17,449 nucleotides of DNA from Hyphomicrobiales bacterium (GTDB lineage Bacteria > Pseudomonadota > Alphaproteobacteria > Rhizobiales > Devosiaceae), in NCBI GenBank assembly GCA_026989045.1, contig JALSJY010000126.1, forward strand, positions 1 to 17,449, written 5' to 3'. The position numbers and the translations under genes are program-made. Positions 7,727-14,744 of this stretch are shown here, in pieces; the first letter of the stretch is position 1; each line of letters opens with the position of its first letter. The notes under the pieces were generated by a model. That model saw only the letters and a program-made list of their open reading frames with translations, made no database searches and was not told the DNA's origin.

Positions 7727-8377
7727 TCATTCACAGACAGCCTCAACCAATTTTACAAAAGCACGAGCGCGATGGCTTAGCCCTGTTTCGCCCTTTTTAT
7801 AGCTATGTTTTTCTTGGCTTGGCATTTCACCAAAACTTATATCATATCCTTGTGGCATAAAAACAGGGTCAAAGCCAAATCCAATATTTCCCCTTGGTGG
7901 CCAAATAAGCGAGCCATTAATTTTACCCTCAAAAAATACTTCATCGCCATCAGGTAGTGCAAGACAAAGGGTTGCATTAAAACTCCCCCCGCGCTGCTCT
8001 AGATTTATCGCTCCAGCTTTTTGTAATTCTTCTTCTACTCTAGCCATGCCGATATTAAAATCACGCGAGCCGTCAGCTTTCTCTGCCCAATCAGCGGTAT
8101 AAATTCCAGGACGGCCATCAAGCGCATCAACGCAAAGTCCGCTATCATCAGCAAGCGCAATCATTCCCGCACCTTTAGCGCTGGCATGAGCTTTAATGGC
8201 AGCGTTTTGTCTAAAACTTGTTCCGTCCTCAATAGGCTCTGGCAATCCTAATTGCCCAGCAGAAATTAGCTCAAGTCCAAATGGAGAAAAAAGGTCAGAA
8301 AATTCTTTTAGTTTGCCCTCATTATGGGTAGCTAAAACTAATTTATCGCCTCTTTTAAGCCTAAATTCTTTTCTCAT
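7727..8377 (-). CDS. rdgB: RdgB/HAM1 non-canonical purine NTP pyrophosphatase
   Basis: Hydrolyses dITP, dITP-like XTP/ITP to the monophosphate plus pyrophosphate, so that deaminated purines are not built into DNA or RNA; cytoplasmic homodimer, Mg-dependent. The 216 residues are normal for the family. Signatures are ATHNEGKLKEF (16-26), the ADDSGLCVDALDGRPG metal and base-binding segment (76-91), GFGFDPVF and the C-terminal GLSHRARAF. The ATG at 8377 overlaps the rph stop as ATGA (4 bases), which implies translational coupling. It is followed closely by hemW. The order rph-rdgB-hemW is a conserved alphaproteobacterial operon. Nothing unusual is seen. Confidence 0.97.
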   Translation of the reverse strand: MRKEFRLKRGDKLVLATHNEGKLKEFSDLFSPFGLELISAGQLGLPEPIEDGTSFRQNAAIKAHASAKGAGMIALADDSGLCVDALDGRPGIYTADWAEKADGSRDFNIGMARVEEELQKAGAINLEQRGGSFNATLCLALPDGDEVFFEGKINGSLIWPPRGNIGFGFDPVFMPQGYDISFGEMPSQEKHSYKKGETGLSHRARAFVKLVEAVCE

Positions 8378-9093
8378 TTTTTCCCTAGGGCGCTATTTTG
8401 CATCTCTACTAATTCGCCAATTCCTTTTTGTGCCAAGTCCATCAGTTGATTTAATTCATCACGAGTAAACGGCTCTTGCTCGGCTGTGCCTTGAATTTCA
8501 ACAAAATTCCCTGATCCAGTTAAAATAAAATTAGCGTCCGTTTCAGCTTCACTATCCTCGATATAATCAAGATCAAGCACAGGAGTGCCGCGATATATAC
8601 CACAAGAAATAGCAGCGATATTATCTTTTAGTGGATTTTCACTCAATAATTCTCGCTCCATCATCCAATCAATAGCTTCTTTTAGTGCAACATAAGCACC
8701 AGTAATAGCAGCGGTGCGAGTGCCACCGTCGGCTTGGATAACATCGCAATCAAGCGTGATTTGATTTTCTCCAAGTATTTTCATATCGGTAACGGCTCTT
8801 AAAGAGCGACCAATAAGTCGTTGGATTTCCTGCGTGCGCCCGCTTTGTTTGCCAGCAGTTGCTTCTCGGCGCATACGTGAGCCAGTTGAGCGGGGTAACA
8901 TGCCATATTCTGCCGTGACCCAGCCAGTGCCTTTGCCACGCAACCAAGGTGGTAATTTTGTCTCAACAGAGGCAGTGCATAAAACCTTGGTGTTGCCAAA
9001 GCTAATCATGCACGAGCCTTCAGCTTGTGGAGCGATATTGCGCTCTATAGTAACTTTACGCATTTCGTCTAATTCACGTCCTGATGGTCGCAT
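8374..9093 (-). CDS. rph: RNase PH, tRNA 3'-end phosphorolytic exoribonuclease
   Basis: Phosphate-dependent 3'-5' exoribonuclease that trims the 3' trailer of tRNA precursors and takes part in RNA turnover; cytoplasmic hexamer. The 239 residues match the family. The N-terminus MRPSGRELDEMRKV is typical. Key elements are TGWVTAEYGMLPRST (56-70), the phosphate-binding Arg86 in KQSGRTQEIQRLIGRSLRA, and LDCDVIQADGGTRTA (114-128) with catalytic acidic residues. The C-terminal end VEIQGTAEQEPF is intact, so this is not the frameshifted form known in E. coli K-12. The ATG has AAGGA about 7 bases upstream on the minus strand. It is the first gene of the operon and is divergent from hrcA, across a 392-base spacer filled with REP-like repeats. 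Confidence 0.98.
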   Translation of the reverse strand: MRPSGRELDEMRKVTIERNIAPQAEGSCMISFGNTKVLCTASVETKLPPWLRGKGTGWVTAEYGMLPRSTGSRMRREATAGKQSGRTQEIQRLIGRSLRAVTDMKILGENQITLDCDVIQADGGTRTAAITGAYVALKEAIDWMMERELLSENPLKDNIAAISCGIYRGTPVLDLDYIEDSEAETDANFILTGSGNFVEIQGTAEQEPFTRDELNQLMDLAQKGIGELVEMQNSALGKK

Positions 9094-9144
9094 GTTATTT
9101 CCTTTATATTAGTTTTTTTGCTTGTGCCAGTTTGGCGTTGCCAT

Positions 9145-9151
9145 GGTCAAG
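9145..9151 (-). promoter_or_regulatory. Possible -35 element for the rph operon
   Basis: On the minus strand CTTGACC reads 5'-3' from 9151 to 9145, about 52 bases before the rph ATG. CTTGAC is a common -35 form in alphaproteobacteria. No convincing -10 box follows at 16-18 bases, so the call is weak. It is placed between the gene and the repeat array. Confidence 0.25.
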
Positions 9152-9220
9152 TTTTTTGTGCGTTTTGTATTTTTTGGAGTGTGGTGATGAAATTGATAGA
9201 TTAGATATTTGCGCTTTAAT

Positions 9221-9366
9221 GTCATTCTGAGGCATAGCGAAGAATCTTATATGGTGGAATAAAAGATCTTTCGGCTTCGCTCAAGATGACAAACTACTCG
9301 ATGTCACTCTGAGCCGCAGGCGAAGAGTGTTAAGATTCTAAGATTCTTCACTTCGTTCAGAATGAC
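9221..9366. repeat. Four alternating copies of a REP-like palindromic unit
   Basis: Four units of 26-27 bases lie in alternating orientation: 9221-9247 (forward), 9264-9290 (reverse), 9303-9329 (forward) and 9341-9366 (reverse). The shared pattern, read forward, is GTCATTCTGAG, then GCGAAG-like core, then AAGAATCT. Each unit is itself a weak hairpin. The arms are ATTCT/AGAAT in the first and fourth, ATCTT/AAGAT in the second and ACTCT/AGAGT in the third, so stem pairing is kept while the bases change. The forward/reverse pairs can also fold into larger hairpins with loops of 16 and 11 bases. This resembles a REP/BIME-type dispersed element seen in many AT-rich bacteria. It occupies most of the space between divergent rph and hrcA. 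No transposase is nearby. Confidence 0.85.
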
Positions 9367-9394
9367 ATTGGGAGGCACAGCGTGACATTGGGAG
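9363..9394 (+). repeat. 20-base-period direct repeat next to the REP array
   Basis: TGACATTGGGAG occurs at 9363-9374 and again at 9383-9394, separated by GCACAGCG, giving 1.6 copies of a 20-base unit. The first copy starts in the last bases of the fourth REP-like unit, so it looks like a slippage duplication of the array edge. Confidence 0.6.
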
Positions 9395-9408
9395 TGTGGC
9401 TTTTCTCA

Positions 9409-9424
9409 GAATAAATTTTTATTC
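9409..9424. other. AT-rich inverted repeat upstream of hrcA
   Basis: GAATAAA and TTTATTC form perfect 7-base arms around a 2-base centre, 61 bases before the hrcA ATG. It could be an operator or part of a promoter, but its composition makes chance likely. It does not match the CIRCE consensus. Confidence 0.25.
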
Positions 9425-9485
9425 ATAGACATCACTAACTTCAAGCAATAGTTGGCAATTGTTTAAAAACTCGCTATTTAGACTT

Positions 9486-10583
9486 ATGAAACAAAATCCA
9501 AACTCTGAAAAATTCCTATCCGTCCTTAATCAGCGTTCGCAAGAAATATTTAAGCGGTTGGTTGAGGAGTATATAGAGAGGGGAGAGCCAGTTGGCTCAG
9601 CTCATCTTTCTCGCATGCTAAAAAACAGTCTCTCATCAGCCTCAGTTCGTAACGTTATGATGGAATTAGAGGAGCTTGGCCTAATTGCCGCGCCGCATAT
9701 TTCTGCAGGGCGCGCGCCAACTCAGCAAGGATTGCGGTTTTTTGTTGATGCTATGCTTGAGATTGGTGCTGTTGATGAGAATGAGAAAAAATCAATCTCA
9801 GCTTCAATTGAGCAAAGCGTTAACGCTAGTGAATTTGAGGATTTGCAGTTTGAAGATTTATTGACCAAAGCCAGCTCTATGCTCTCTGGTTTAACTAATG
9901 GCGCTGGCATGGTTATCACCACTAAAGCTGACATGATATTAAAGCATATTGAATTTGTCAGGCTTGATAAACAAAGCGCAATGGTGGTGTTGGTTGGTGA
10001 AAATGGCCACATTGAAAATCGCATAATTAAACTACCCATAGGGCTAAGCGATGGAGCGCTTTCAGCGGCTTCAAATTTCCTATCCCATCATGTGGCAGGC
10101 AGCACATTGGCGCAGGCGAAAAACATACTTTTTGCTCAACAAAAAATTGATGAGGCAGAGCTTGATGTTTTAACTAAGGAATTAGTGAAGTCTGGCTTAG
10201 CAACAATGTCTCATAGCGCCTCTAAGGCCAAACCAACTTTGATAGTAAGAGGTCGAGCAAATTTAATTAACGATACTATGGCCTCTGGTGAATTAGCAAG
10301 AGTGCGAGAATTATTTGATGAGTTAGAGAGCAAACAAGGTTTGATTGATCTTTTGGGAGACACTGAAGAGGGGGAAGGGGTAAGGATTTTTATTGGCTCT
10401 GAAAATAAACTTTTTTCGCTTTCTGGATCATCAGTAATTCTTTCTCCGTTTAAAGATGTTTCAAATAATATTGTCGGAGCGCTTGGTGTGATTGGCCCGA
10501 CAAGATTAAATTATGCACGTATTGTTCCCGTAGTTGATTATACCGCACATGTAATTTCTAAAATAGTTTCAGCAAAAGAATAA
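9486..10583 (+). CDS. hrcA: HrcA, heat-inducible transcription repressor
   Basis: Dimeric repressor that binds CIRCE operators (TTAGCACTC-N9-GAGTGCTAA) in front of chaperone genes and is kept active by GroEL. The 365 residues begin with a winged-helix domain (QRSQEIFKRLVEEYIERGEP at about 17-36, SSASVRNVMMELEELGLI, HISAGRAPTQQGLRFFVD). The HrcA core follows, ending in GALGVIGPTRLNYARIVPVV. I chose the ATG at 9486; the frame is open to a TTG at 9459, but that adds nine residues without family similarity. No good Shine-Dalgarno is seen at either start. It is divergent from rph and 132 bases upstream of grpE in the same direction. I found no CIRCE site before hrcA, grpE or dnaK, so its targets are probably elsewhere, for example groESL (inference). 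Confidence 0.97.
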   Translation: MKQNPNSEKFLSVLNQRSQEIFKRLVEEYIERGEPVGSAHLSRMLKNSLSSASVRNVMMELEELGLIAAPHISAGRAPTQQGLRFFVDAMLEIGAVDENEKKSISASIEQSVNASEFEDLQFEDLLTKASSMLSGLTNGAGMVITTKADMILKHIEFVRLDKQSAMVVLVGENGHIENRIIKLPIGLSDGALSAASNFLSHHVAGSTLAQAKNILFAQQKIDEAELDVLTKELVKSGLATMSHSASKAKPTLIVRGRANLINDTMASGELARVRELFDELESKQGLIDLLGDTEEGEGVRIFIGSENKLFSLSGSSVILSPFKDVSNNIVGALGVIGPTRLNYARIVPVVDYTAHVISKIVSAKE

Positions 10584-10715
10584 ATTTTTATAGAAATAGT
10601 TGAAATTTGCTTCAATCTATCCGATATGGAGTTTTAATAATTATATCATATAAATACTGATGCATAATTGTTATAGGTAAATCACCTTGGCATGTTTGAA
10701 TATGAAAGAAATAAG

Positions 10716-11381
10716 ATGACGCAAGATAAAAACAAGACCCCTGAACAAGTTGCAGATGAAATCCTAAAGAATATGGAAGAGGACTCTTTTGATAATGCAA
10801 GCGAGCAAGAATCTGTCGATGCTGATCCTATTGCAGCACTGAATGCAGAAAATCAAAATCTCAATAATGAAGTTAAGGAATTAAAAGACCGCCTTCTTCG
10901 CTCTATTGCCGAAATGGAAAATTTACGCAAACGAACTGAGCGTGAAATAAATGAGGCGCGCTCTTTTGCTATTGCCAATTTTGCTCGTGATATGCTTGGT
11001 GCAACAGATAATTTGGCTCGCGCTATGCAAGTTGTGCCCCAAGAGTTGCGCCAAAGCTCAGATGCCAATATAAAATCACTTATTGATGGCATTGAAATGA
11101 CTGAGCGAGAGATGCAACGATTATTGCAAAAACATGGCATTACAGAAGTTCCAGCAATGGGTGAAAAATTTGACCCCCATTTTCACCAAGCAATGTTTGA
11201 AGTTCCAAATACTGGTAAGCCAGACAAAACTATTGTAGAAGTTGTGCAGCCTGGATTTGCTATCGGCAAGCGTATTTTGCGCCCTGCAATGGTGGGAGTT
11301 GCTAAAAATGCTGGCAAGCCATCCTCTGAAGATAGCATTAGTGATGCGTCAAATGTAGAGCATATTGATAAGCAGGCTTAA
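10716..11381 (+). CDS. grpE: GrpE, nucleotide exchange factor of DnaK
   Basis: Releases ADP from DnaK and so resets the Hsp70 cycle; cytoplasmic dimer. An acidic, disordered N-terminus leads into a long coiled coil (LNAENQNLNNEVKELKDRLL onward, with ENLRKRTEREI and FARDMLGATDNLARAM). It ends with the C-terminal beta domain that touches the DnaK ATPase domain (FDPHFHQAMFEVPNTG, IVEVVQPGFAIGKRILRPAMV). The start is uncertain. ATG at 10716 (221 residues, MTQDKNKTPEQ) has AAAGA 6 bases away and a typical acidic start. ATG at 10692 would add MFEYERNK, and its only AGG is 14 bases away. I prefer 10716. Its stop is 192 bases before dnaK, a gap that holds a heat-shock promoter, so dnaK has its own start of transcription. 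Confidence 0.95.
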   Translation: MTQDKNKTPEQVADEILKNMEEDSFDNASEQESVDADPIAALNAENQNLNNEVKELKDRLLRSIAEMENLRKRTEREINEARSFAIANFARDMLGATDNLARAMQVVPQELRQSSDANIKSLIDGIEMTEREMQRLLQKHGITEVPAMGEKFDPHFHQAMFEVPNTGKPDKTIVEVVQPGFAIGKRILRPAMVGVAKNAGKPSSEDSISDASNVEHIDKQA

Positions 11382-11415
11382 AAATTAAAAATAATAGATT
11401 TTTATACTAAAAAGG

Positions 11416-11447
11416 CTTGAAGGGGGTAAAAACCCCACCTATATACG
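11416..11447 (+). promoter_or_regulatory. RpoH (sigma-32) heat-shock promoter of dnaK
   Basis: CTTG (11416-11419) is followed after exactly 18 bases by CCTATATACG (11438-11447). This fits the alphaproteobacterial RpoH consensus CTTG-N17/18-CYTATNTNNG at every fixed position. CTTGAA plus CCCCAC also resembles the E. coli sigma-32 form. The spacer contains GGGG/CCCC arms around TAAAAA. Transcription would start near 11453, leaving a leader of about 120 bases before the dnaK ATG. The match is seen directly; activity is inferred. Confidence 0.8.
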
Positions 11448-11496
11448 CCACAACAATTATTTTTATAAATTATTTAGTTAAACCCATAAACAACAG

Positions 11497-11566
11497 AAAC
11501 CTAAAATAAAATTGCTACTATTTCAGTGGGATTTTTAAAAATCAGGTTTGCTAACAATAAAAGGTG
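11497..11566 (+). other. dnaK 5' leader with nested inverted repeats
   Basis: AAACCT (11497-11502) can pair with AGGTTT (11544-11549), enclosing a perfect 14-base palindrome GATTTTTAAAAATC at 11530-11543. The dnaK Shine-Dalgarno AAGGTG is at 11561-11566, outside the stem. Leader structure could affect translation or RNA stability. The pairs are AU-rich and weak, so this is a candidate only. Confidence 0.25.
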
Positions 11567-11573
11567 AAGAACA

Positions 11574-13496
11574 ATGGGAAAAGTTATTGGTATTGATTTA
11601 GGAACAACCAATTCATGTGTTGCTATCATGGATGGTAAAGACCCGAAAATTATAGAAAATGCAGAAGGGGCGCGCACTACGCCCTCTATGGTGGCATTTG
11701 GAAGTGATGGCGAGAGACTTGTGGGTCAGCCTGCAAAACGTCAAGCTGTTACAAATCCAGAAGGAACGCTTTTTGCAGTTAAGCGTCTTATCGGTCGTCG
11801 TTTTGATGACCCAATGGTAAAAAAAGATAAAAAACTCGTGCCTTATAAAATTGTTAAAGGTGATAATGGTGATGCTTGGGTAGAAGTTGATGGCAAAGCA
11901 ATGTCACCAAGTGAAGTATCTGGCATGATTTTAGCCAAGATGAAAGAAACAGCTGAGAGCTATCTTGGTGAAGATGTAACCCAAGCGGTTATTACCGTTC
12001 CTGCTTATTTTAATGATAGCCAACGCCAAGCCACAAAAGATGCTGGTAAAATCGCTGGCCTTGAAGTGCTTCGCATTATCAACGAGCCAACTGCAGCCGC
12101 ACTTGCTTATGGCTTGGACAAGAAAAACTCTGGCATAATTGCTGTTTATGATCTTGGTGGTGGAACATTTGACGTTTCAATTCTTGAAATTGGCGATGGC
12201 GTGTTTGAAGTTAAATCAACCAATGGCGATACTTTCCTTGGTGGTGAAGATTTTGATATGCGCTTGGTTGAATATCTAGCTGATGAATTTAATAAAGAGC
12301 AAGGTATTGACTTAAGAAAGGACAAACTTGCTTTGCAGCGTTTAAAAGAAGCTGCTGAAAAAGCTAAAATTGAGCTTTCTTCTGCAACTCAAACTGAGGT
12401 TAACCTGCCTTTTATTACTGCAGATGCTTCTGGCCCAAAACATCTTCAGCTTAAACTAACACGTGCTAAATTTGAAAGCCTAGTTGAAGACTTTATCAAG
12501 CGCACGATCGCTCCTTGTAAAGCAGCGCTTAAGGATGCAGGCCTTAAAGCTGGCGATATTGATGAAGTAGTGCTTGTTGGCGGCATGACTCGCATGCCAA
12601 AAGTGCAAGAAGCAGTGAAAGACTTTTTTGGCAAAGAGCCACATAAAGGTGTTAACCCTGACGAAGTTGTGGCGCTTGGTGCGGCAATTCAGGCTGGAGT
12701 TTTACAGGGTGATGTTAAAGATGTATTACTTCTTGATGTTAGCCCGCTTTCACTTGGCATTGAAACTTTGGGTGGTGTGTTCACTCGCCTTATCGATCGC
12801 AACACAACTATTCCAACCAAGAAGAGTCAAGTATTTTCAACTGCTGAGGATAATCAATCAGCCGTGACTATTAACGTGTTTCAGGGTGAGCGTGAAATGG
12901 CCTCTGATAATAAAAGCCTTGGCCGCTTTGACTTAACAGGTATTCCCTCTGCTCCTCGTGGCGTGCCGCAAATTGAGGTTACTTTTGATATTGATGCTAA
13001 CGGTATTGTTAATGTTTCTGCTAAAGATAAAGGCACAGGCAAAGAGCAACAAATCCGTATTCAGGCATCTGGTGGTCTAAGTGATGAAGATATTGAACGT
13101 ATGGTTGCTGAGGCTGAAGCAAATGCTGAAGCTGATAAAGAAAAGCGCGAAGTTGTTGAAGCTAAAAACCATGCTGAAAGCTTAGTTCATTCAACCGAGA
13201 AGTCACTTAAAGAATATGGTGATAAGGTTGGTTCAGAAGAGCGTGAAGCAATTGAAATTGCACTTGAAGATGCAAAAGTAGCACTTGAAGATGGCTCAGC
13301 AGCTGAGATTAAAAATAAAGCCGAAGCTCTATCTGAGGCTGCAATGAAACTTGGTGAGGCCATGTATAAGGCACAGCAATCAGAAGCAGAAAGTGATGCG
13401 CAAGCTGATGCTAATGCTGATGAAGATAGTGATGATGTTGTTGATGCAGACTTTGAAGAAGTTTCAGACGATGCAGACGATGAGAAAAAATCTTAA
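11574..13496 (+). CDS. dnaK: DnaK, Hsp70 chaperone
   Basis: ATP-driven chaperone for folding, disaggregation and sigma-32 control, working with DnaJ and GrpE in the cytoplasm. The 640 residues are full length. The ATPase domain shows IDLGTTNS (7-14), ITVPAYFNDSQRQAT (140-154), EPTAAALAYG (171-180) and DLGGGTFD (193-200), and VLVGGMTRMPKVQ follows. The interdomain linker is DVLLLDVSPLSLGIETLGG. The substrate-binding domain and lid follow, ending in an acidic tail DDVVDADFEEVSDD, the form usual in alphaproteobacteria. The ATG has AAGGTG 7 bases upstream. An RpoH promoter lies about 130 bases before it. A GC-rich hairpin lies 33 bases after its stop, ahead of dnaJ. No unusual residue was noticed. 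Confidence 0.99.
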   Translation: MGKVIGIDLGTTNSCVAIMDGKDPKIIENAEGARTTPSMVAFGSDGERLVGQPAKRQAVTNPEGTLFAVKRLIGRRFDDPMVKKDKKLVPYKIVKGDNGDAWVEVDGKAMSPSEVSGMILAKMKETAESYLGEDVTQAVITVPAYFNDSQRQATKDAGKIAGLEVLRIINEPTAAALAYGLDKKNSGIIAVYDLGGGTFDVSILEIGDGVFEVKSTNGDTFLGGEDFDMRLVEYLADEFNKEQGIDLRKDKLALQRLKEAAEKAKIELSSATQTEVNLPFITADASGPKHLQLKLTRAKFESLVEDFIKRTIAPCKAALKDAGLKAGDIDEVVLVGGMTRMPKVQEAVKDFFGKEPHKGVNPDEVVALGAAIQAGVLQGDVKDVLLLDVSPLSLGIETLGGVFTRLIDRNTTIPTKKSQVFSTAEDNQSAVTINVFQGEREMASDNKSLGRFDLTGIPSAPRGVPQIEVTFDIDANGIVNVSAKDKGTGKEQQIRIQASGGLSDEDIERMVAEAEANAEADKEKREVVEAKNHAESLVHSTEKSLKEYGDKVGSEEREAIEIALEDAKVALEDGSAAEIKNKAEALSEAAMKLGEAMYKAQQSEAESDAQADANADEDSDDVVDADFEEVSDDADDEKKS

Positions 13497-13528
13497 AAAT
13501 GCTTTTATGCGTATAATAAAATTTGTTT

Positions 13529-13546
13529 CGGGGGCATAGGCCCCCG
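13529..13546 (+). terminator. GC-rich hairpin between dnaK and dnaJ (terminator or attenuator)
   Basis: CGGGGGC (13529-13535) and GCCCCCG (13540-13546) form a perfect 7-bp stem with a 4-base ATAG loop. TTACTTTT follows. The stem is strikingly GC-rich for this genome. It starts 33 bases after the dnaK stop and 41 bases before dnaJ. The T-run is short and broken, so partial termination is likelier than full. That would give more DnaK than DnaJ. It could equally be a processing or 3'-end protection element for the dnaK mRNA. Confidence 0.65.
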
Positions 13547-13586
13547 TTACTTTTGCTACGAATTGAAATGAAAAAGAGTTTGAAAA

Positions 13587-14738
13587 TTGTCTAAGCGATG
13601 TTTTTATGAAATTTTAAGCGTTGAAAGAAACGCTGATGAAAAGTCGCTTAAGCTTGCTTATCGCAAGCTTGCAATGAAATATCACCCTGATCGTAATGCA
13701 GATGATGAAACGGCTGAAGCTAAATTCAAAGAAGTAAACGAAGCTTATGACATATTGAAAGACCCACAAAAGCGTGCCGCTTACGATAGATTTGGCCACG
13801 GCGCATTTGAAAATGGCGGCATGGGTGGAGCAGGTAGAGGGGCGCATGGTTTTGGCCCTGATTTTTCTTCTTCTATGTCTGATATGTTTGAAGATATTTT
13901 TGGCGACTTTATGGGAGGTGCTGCAGCAGGTGCTGGGCGGGGGCGCGAGCGCCCATCTTCACTTAGAGGTGCTGACCTTAGATATAATCTTGAAGTGTCA
14001 TTAGAAGATGCTTTTCTTGGACAAACAGTAGAAATCGACGTTCCATCATTAGTTGCGTGTGAAACTTGTGACAGCTCCGGGGCAAAACCGGGGACTGGTG
14101 CGTCTACTTGTTCAACTTGTAATGGACATGGTAAAATCCGTGCCGCACAAGGATTCTTTACTATTGAGCGCACTTGTCATATTTGCAACGGGCGTGGGCA
14201 GACAATGGATCAACCCTGCACCGATTGTAATGGTCAGGGGCGCAAGCAAGAAAGCCGCAAACTATCGGTTGATATTCCAAAAGGGATAGAAGATGGCACT
14301 CGTATTCGCCTCTCAAGCGAGGGCGAAGCTGGCGTGCGTGGTGGGCCTAATGGTGACCTTTATATCTTTATCTCAATCATGGAGCATGAATTATTTCAGC
14401 GTGATGGGGCAGATTTATATGTTCGTGTTCCCATTGCGATGAGCACGGCAGCGCTTGGTGGCGAATTTGAAGTGCCAGTTCTTGGTGGCAATATTGCCAA
14501 GGTAAAAGTCACCCCCGGAATGCAACCAGGGCAAAGAGTTCGTTTAAAAGGTAAGGGGATGCCAGTTTTACGTACTTCGCAAATGGGTGATTTATACGTG
14601 CAGATGGATATTGAAACACCACAAAACCTCTCCAAAAAGCAAAAAGAATTATTGAGAGAGTTTCAAAAAATTTCTGATGATAAAAATAGCCCAACATCAT
14701 CTGGATTTTTTGCTAAGCTTAAAAAGCTGTTTGATTAA
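13587..14738 (+). CDS. dnaJ: DnaJ, Hsp40 co-chaperone
   Basis: Delivers substrates to DnaK and stimulates its ATPase; cytoplasmic dimer. The 383 residues comprise a J domain with HPD at 33-35, a G/F-rich region (about 70-128), a zinc-binding region with four CxxC pairs (C158/C161, C175/C178, C197/C200, C211/C214), the C-terminal substrate domains and an SGFFAKLKKLFD end. The start must be TTG: an in-frame TGA lies at 13581-13583 and the next ATG codon is at residue 30, inside the J domain. AAAAAGAG at 13571-13578 is a plausible ribosome site. Two mild departures are visible. The N-terminus reads CFYEILSV where DYYEVLGV is usual, and the first zinc repeat is CETCDSSG instead of CxxCxGxG. All cysteines and HPD are intact, so it should work. 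Confidence 0.98.
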   Translation: MSKRCFYEILSVERNADEKSLKLAYRKLAMKYHPDRNADDETAEAKFKEVNEAYDILKDPQKRAAYDRFGHGAFENGGMGGAGRGAHGFGPDFSSSMSDMFEDIFGDFMGGAAAGAGRGRERPSSLRGADLRYNLEVSLEDAFLGQTVEIDVPSLVACETCDSSGAKPGTGASTCSTCNGHGKIRAAQGFFTIERTCHICNGRGQTMDQPCTDCNGQGRKQESRKLSVDIPKGIEDGTRIRLSSEGEAGVRGGPNGDLYIFISIMEHELFQRDGADLYVRVPIAMSTAALGGEFEVPVLGGNIAKVKVTPGMQPGQRVRLKGKGMPVLRTSQMGDLYVQMDIETPQNLSKKQKELLREFQKISDDKNSPTSSGFFAKLKKLFD

Positions 14739-14744
14739 ATCTTT

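Noticed and set aside
7714..7746. TTG at 7746 as the hemW start
   Set aside because: It would overlap rdgB by 20 bases and add 11 unsupported residues; the ATG at 7713 is in the right place before the FCLHKCPYC motif.
9303..9329. CACTC and GAGTG arms upstream of hrcA as a CIRCE operator
   Set aside because: The spacing is 15 bases instead of 9, the flanking TTAG/CTAA parts are missing on one side, and the arms belong to a REP-like unit.
9221..9394. Repeat cluster as a CRISPR array
   Set aside because: Units alternate in orientation, spacers are 11-16 bases, and no cas genes are present.
9176..9399. GGAGTGTGG at 9176-9184 and 9391-9399 as a target-site duplication around the repeat array
   Set aside because: A 9-base match within about 200 bases arises by chance fairly often, and the copies do not abut the array ends.
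9459..9485. TTG at 9459 as the hrcA start
   Set aside because: It adds nine residues with no family similarity; the ATG at 9486 gives a normal HrcA N-terminus.
11422..11436. GGGG/CCCC arms after grpE as a terminator
   Set aside because: Only a 4-5-bp stem with no T-tract, and it lies within the spacer of the RpoH promoter.
13781..14173. 130-residue minus-strand ORF inside dnaJ
   Set aside because: It is a shadow of the G/F-rich and cysteine-rich dnaJ coding sequence, with proline/serine-rich translation and no independent signals.
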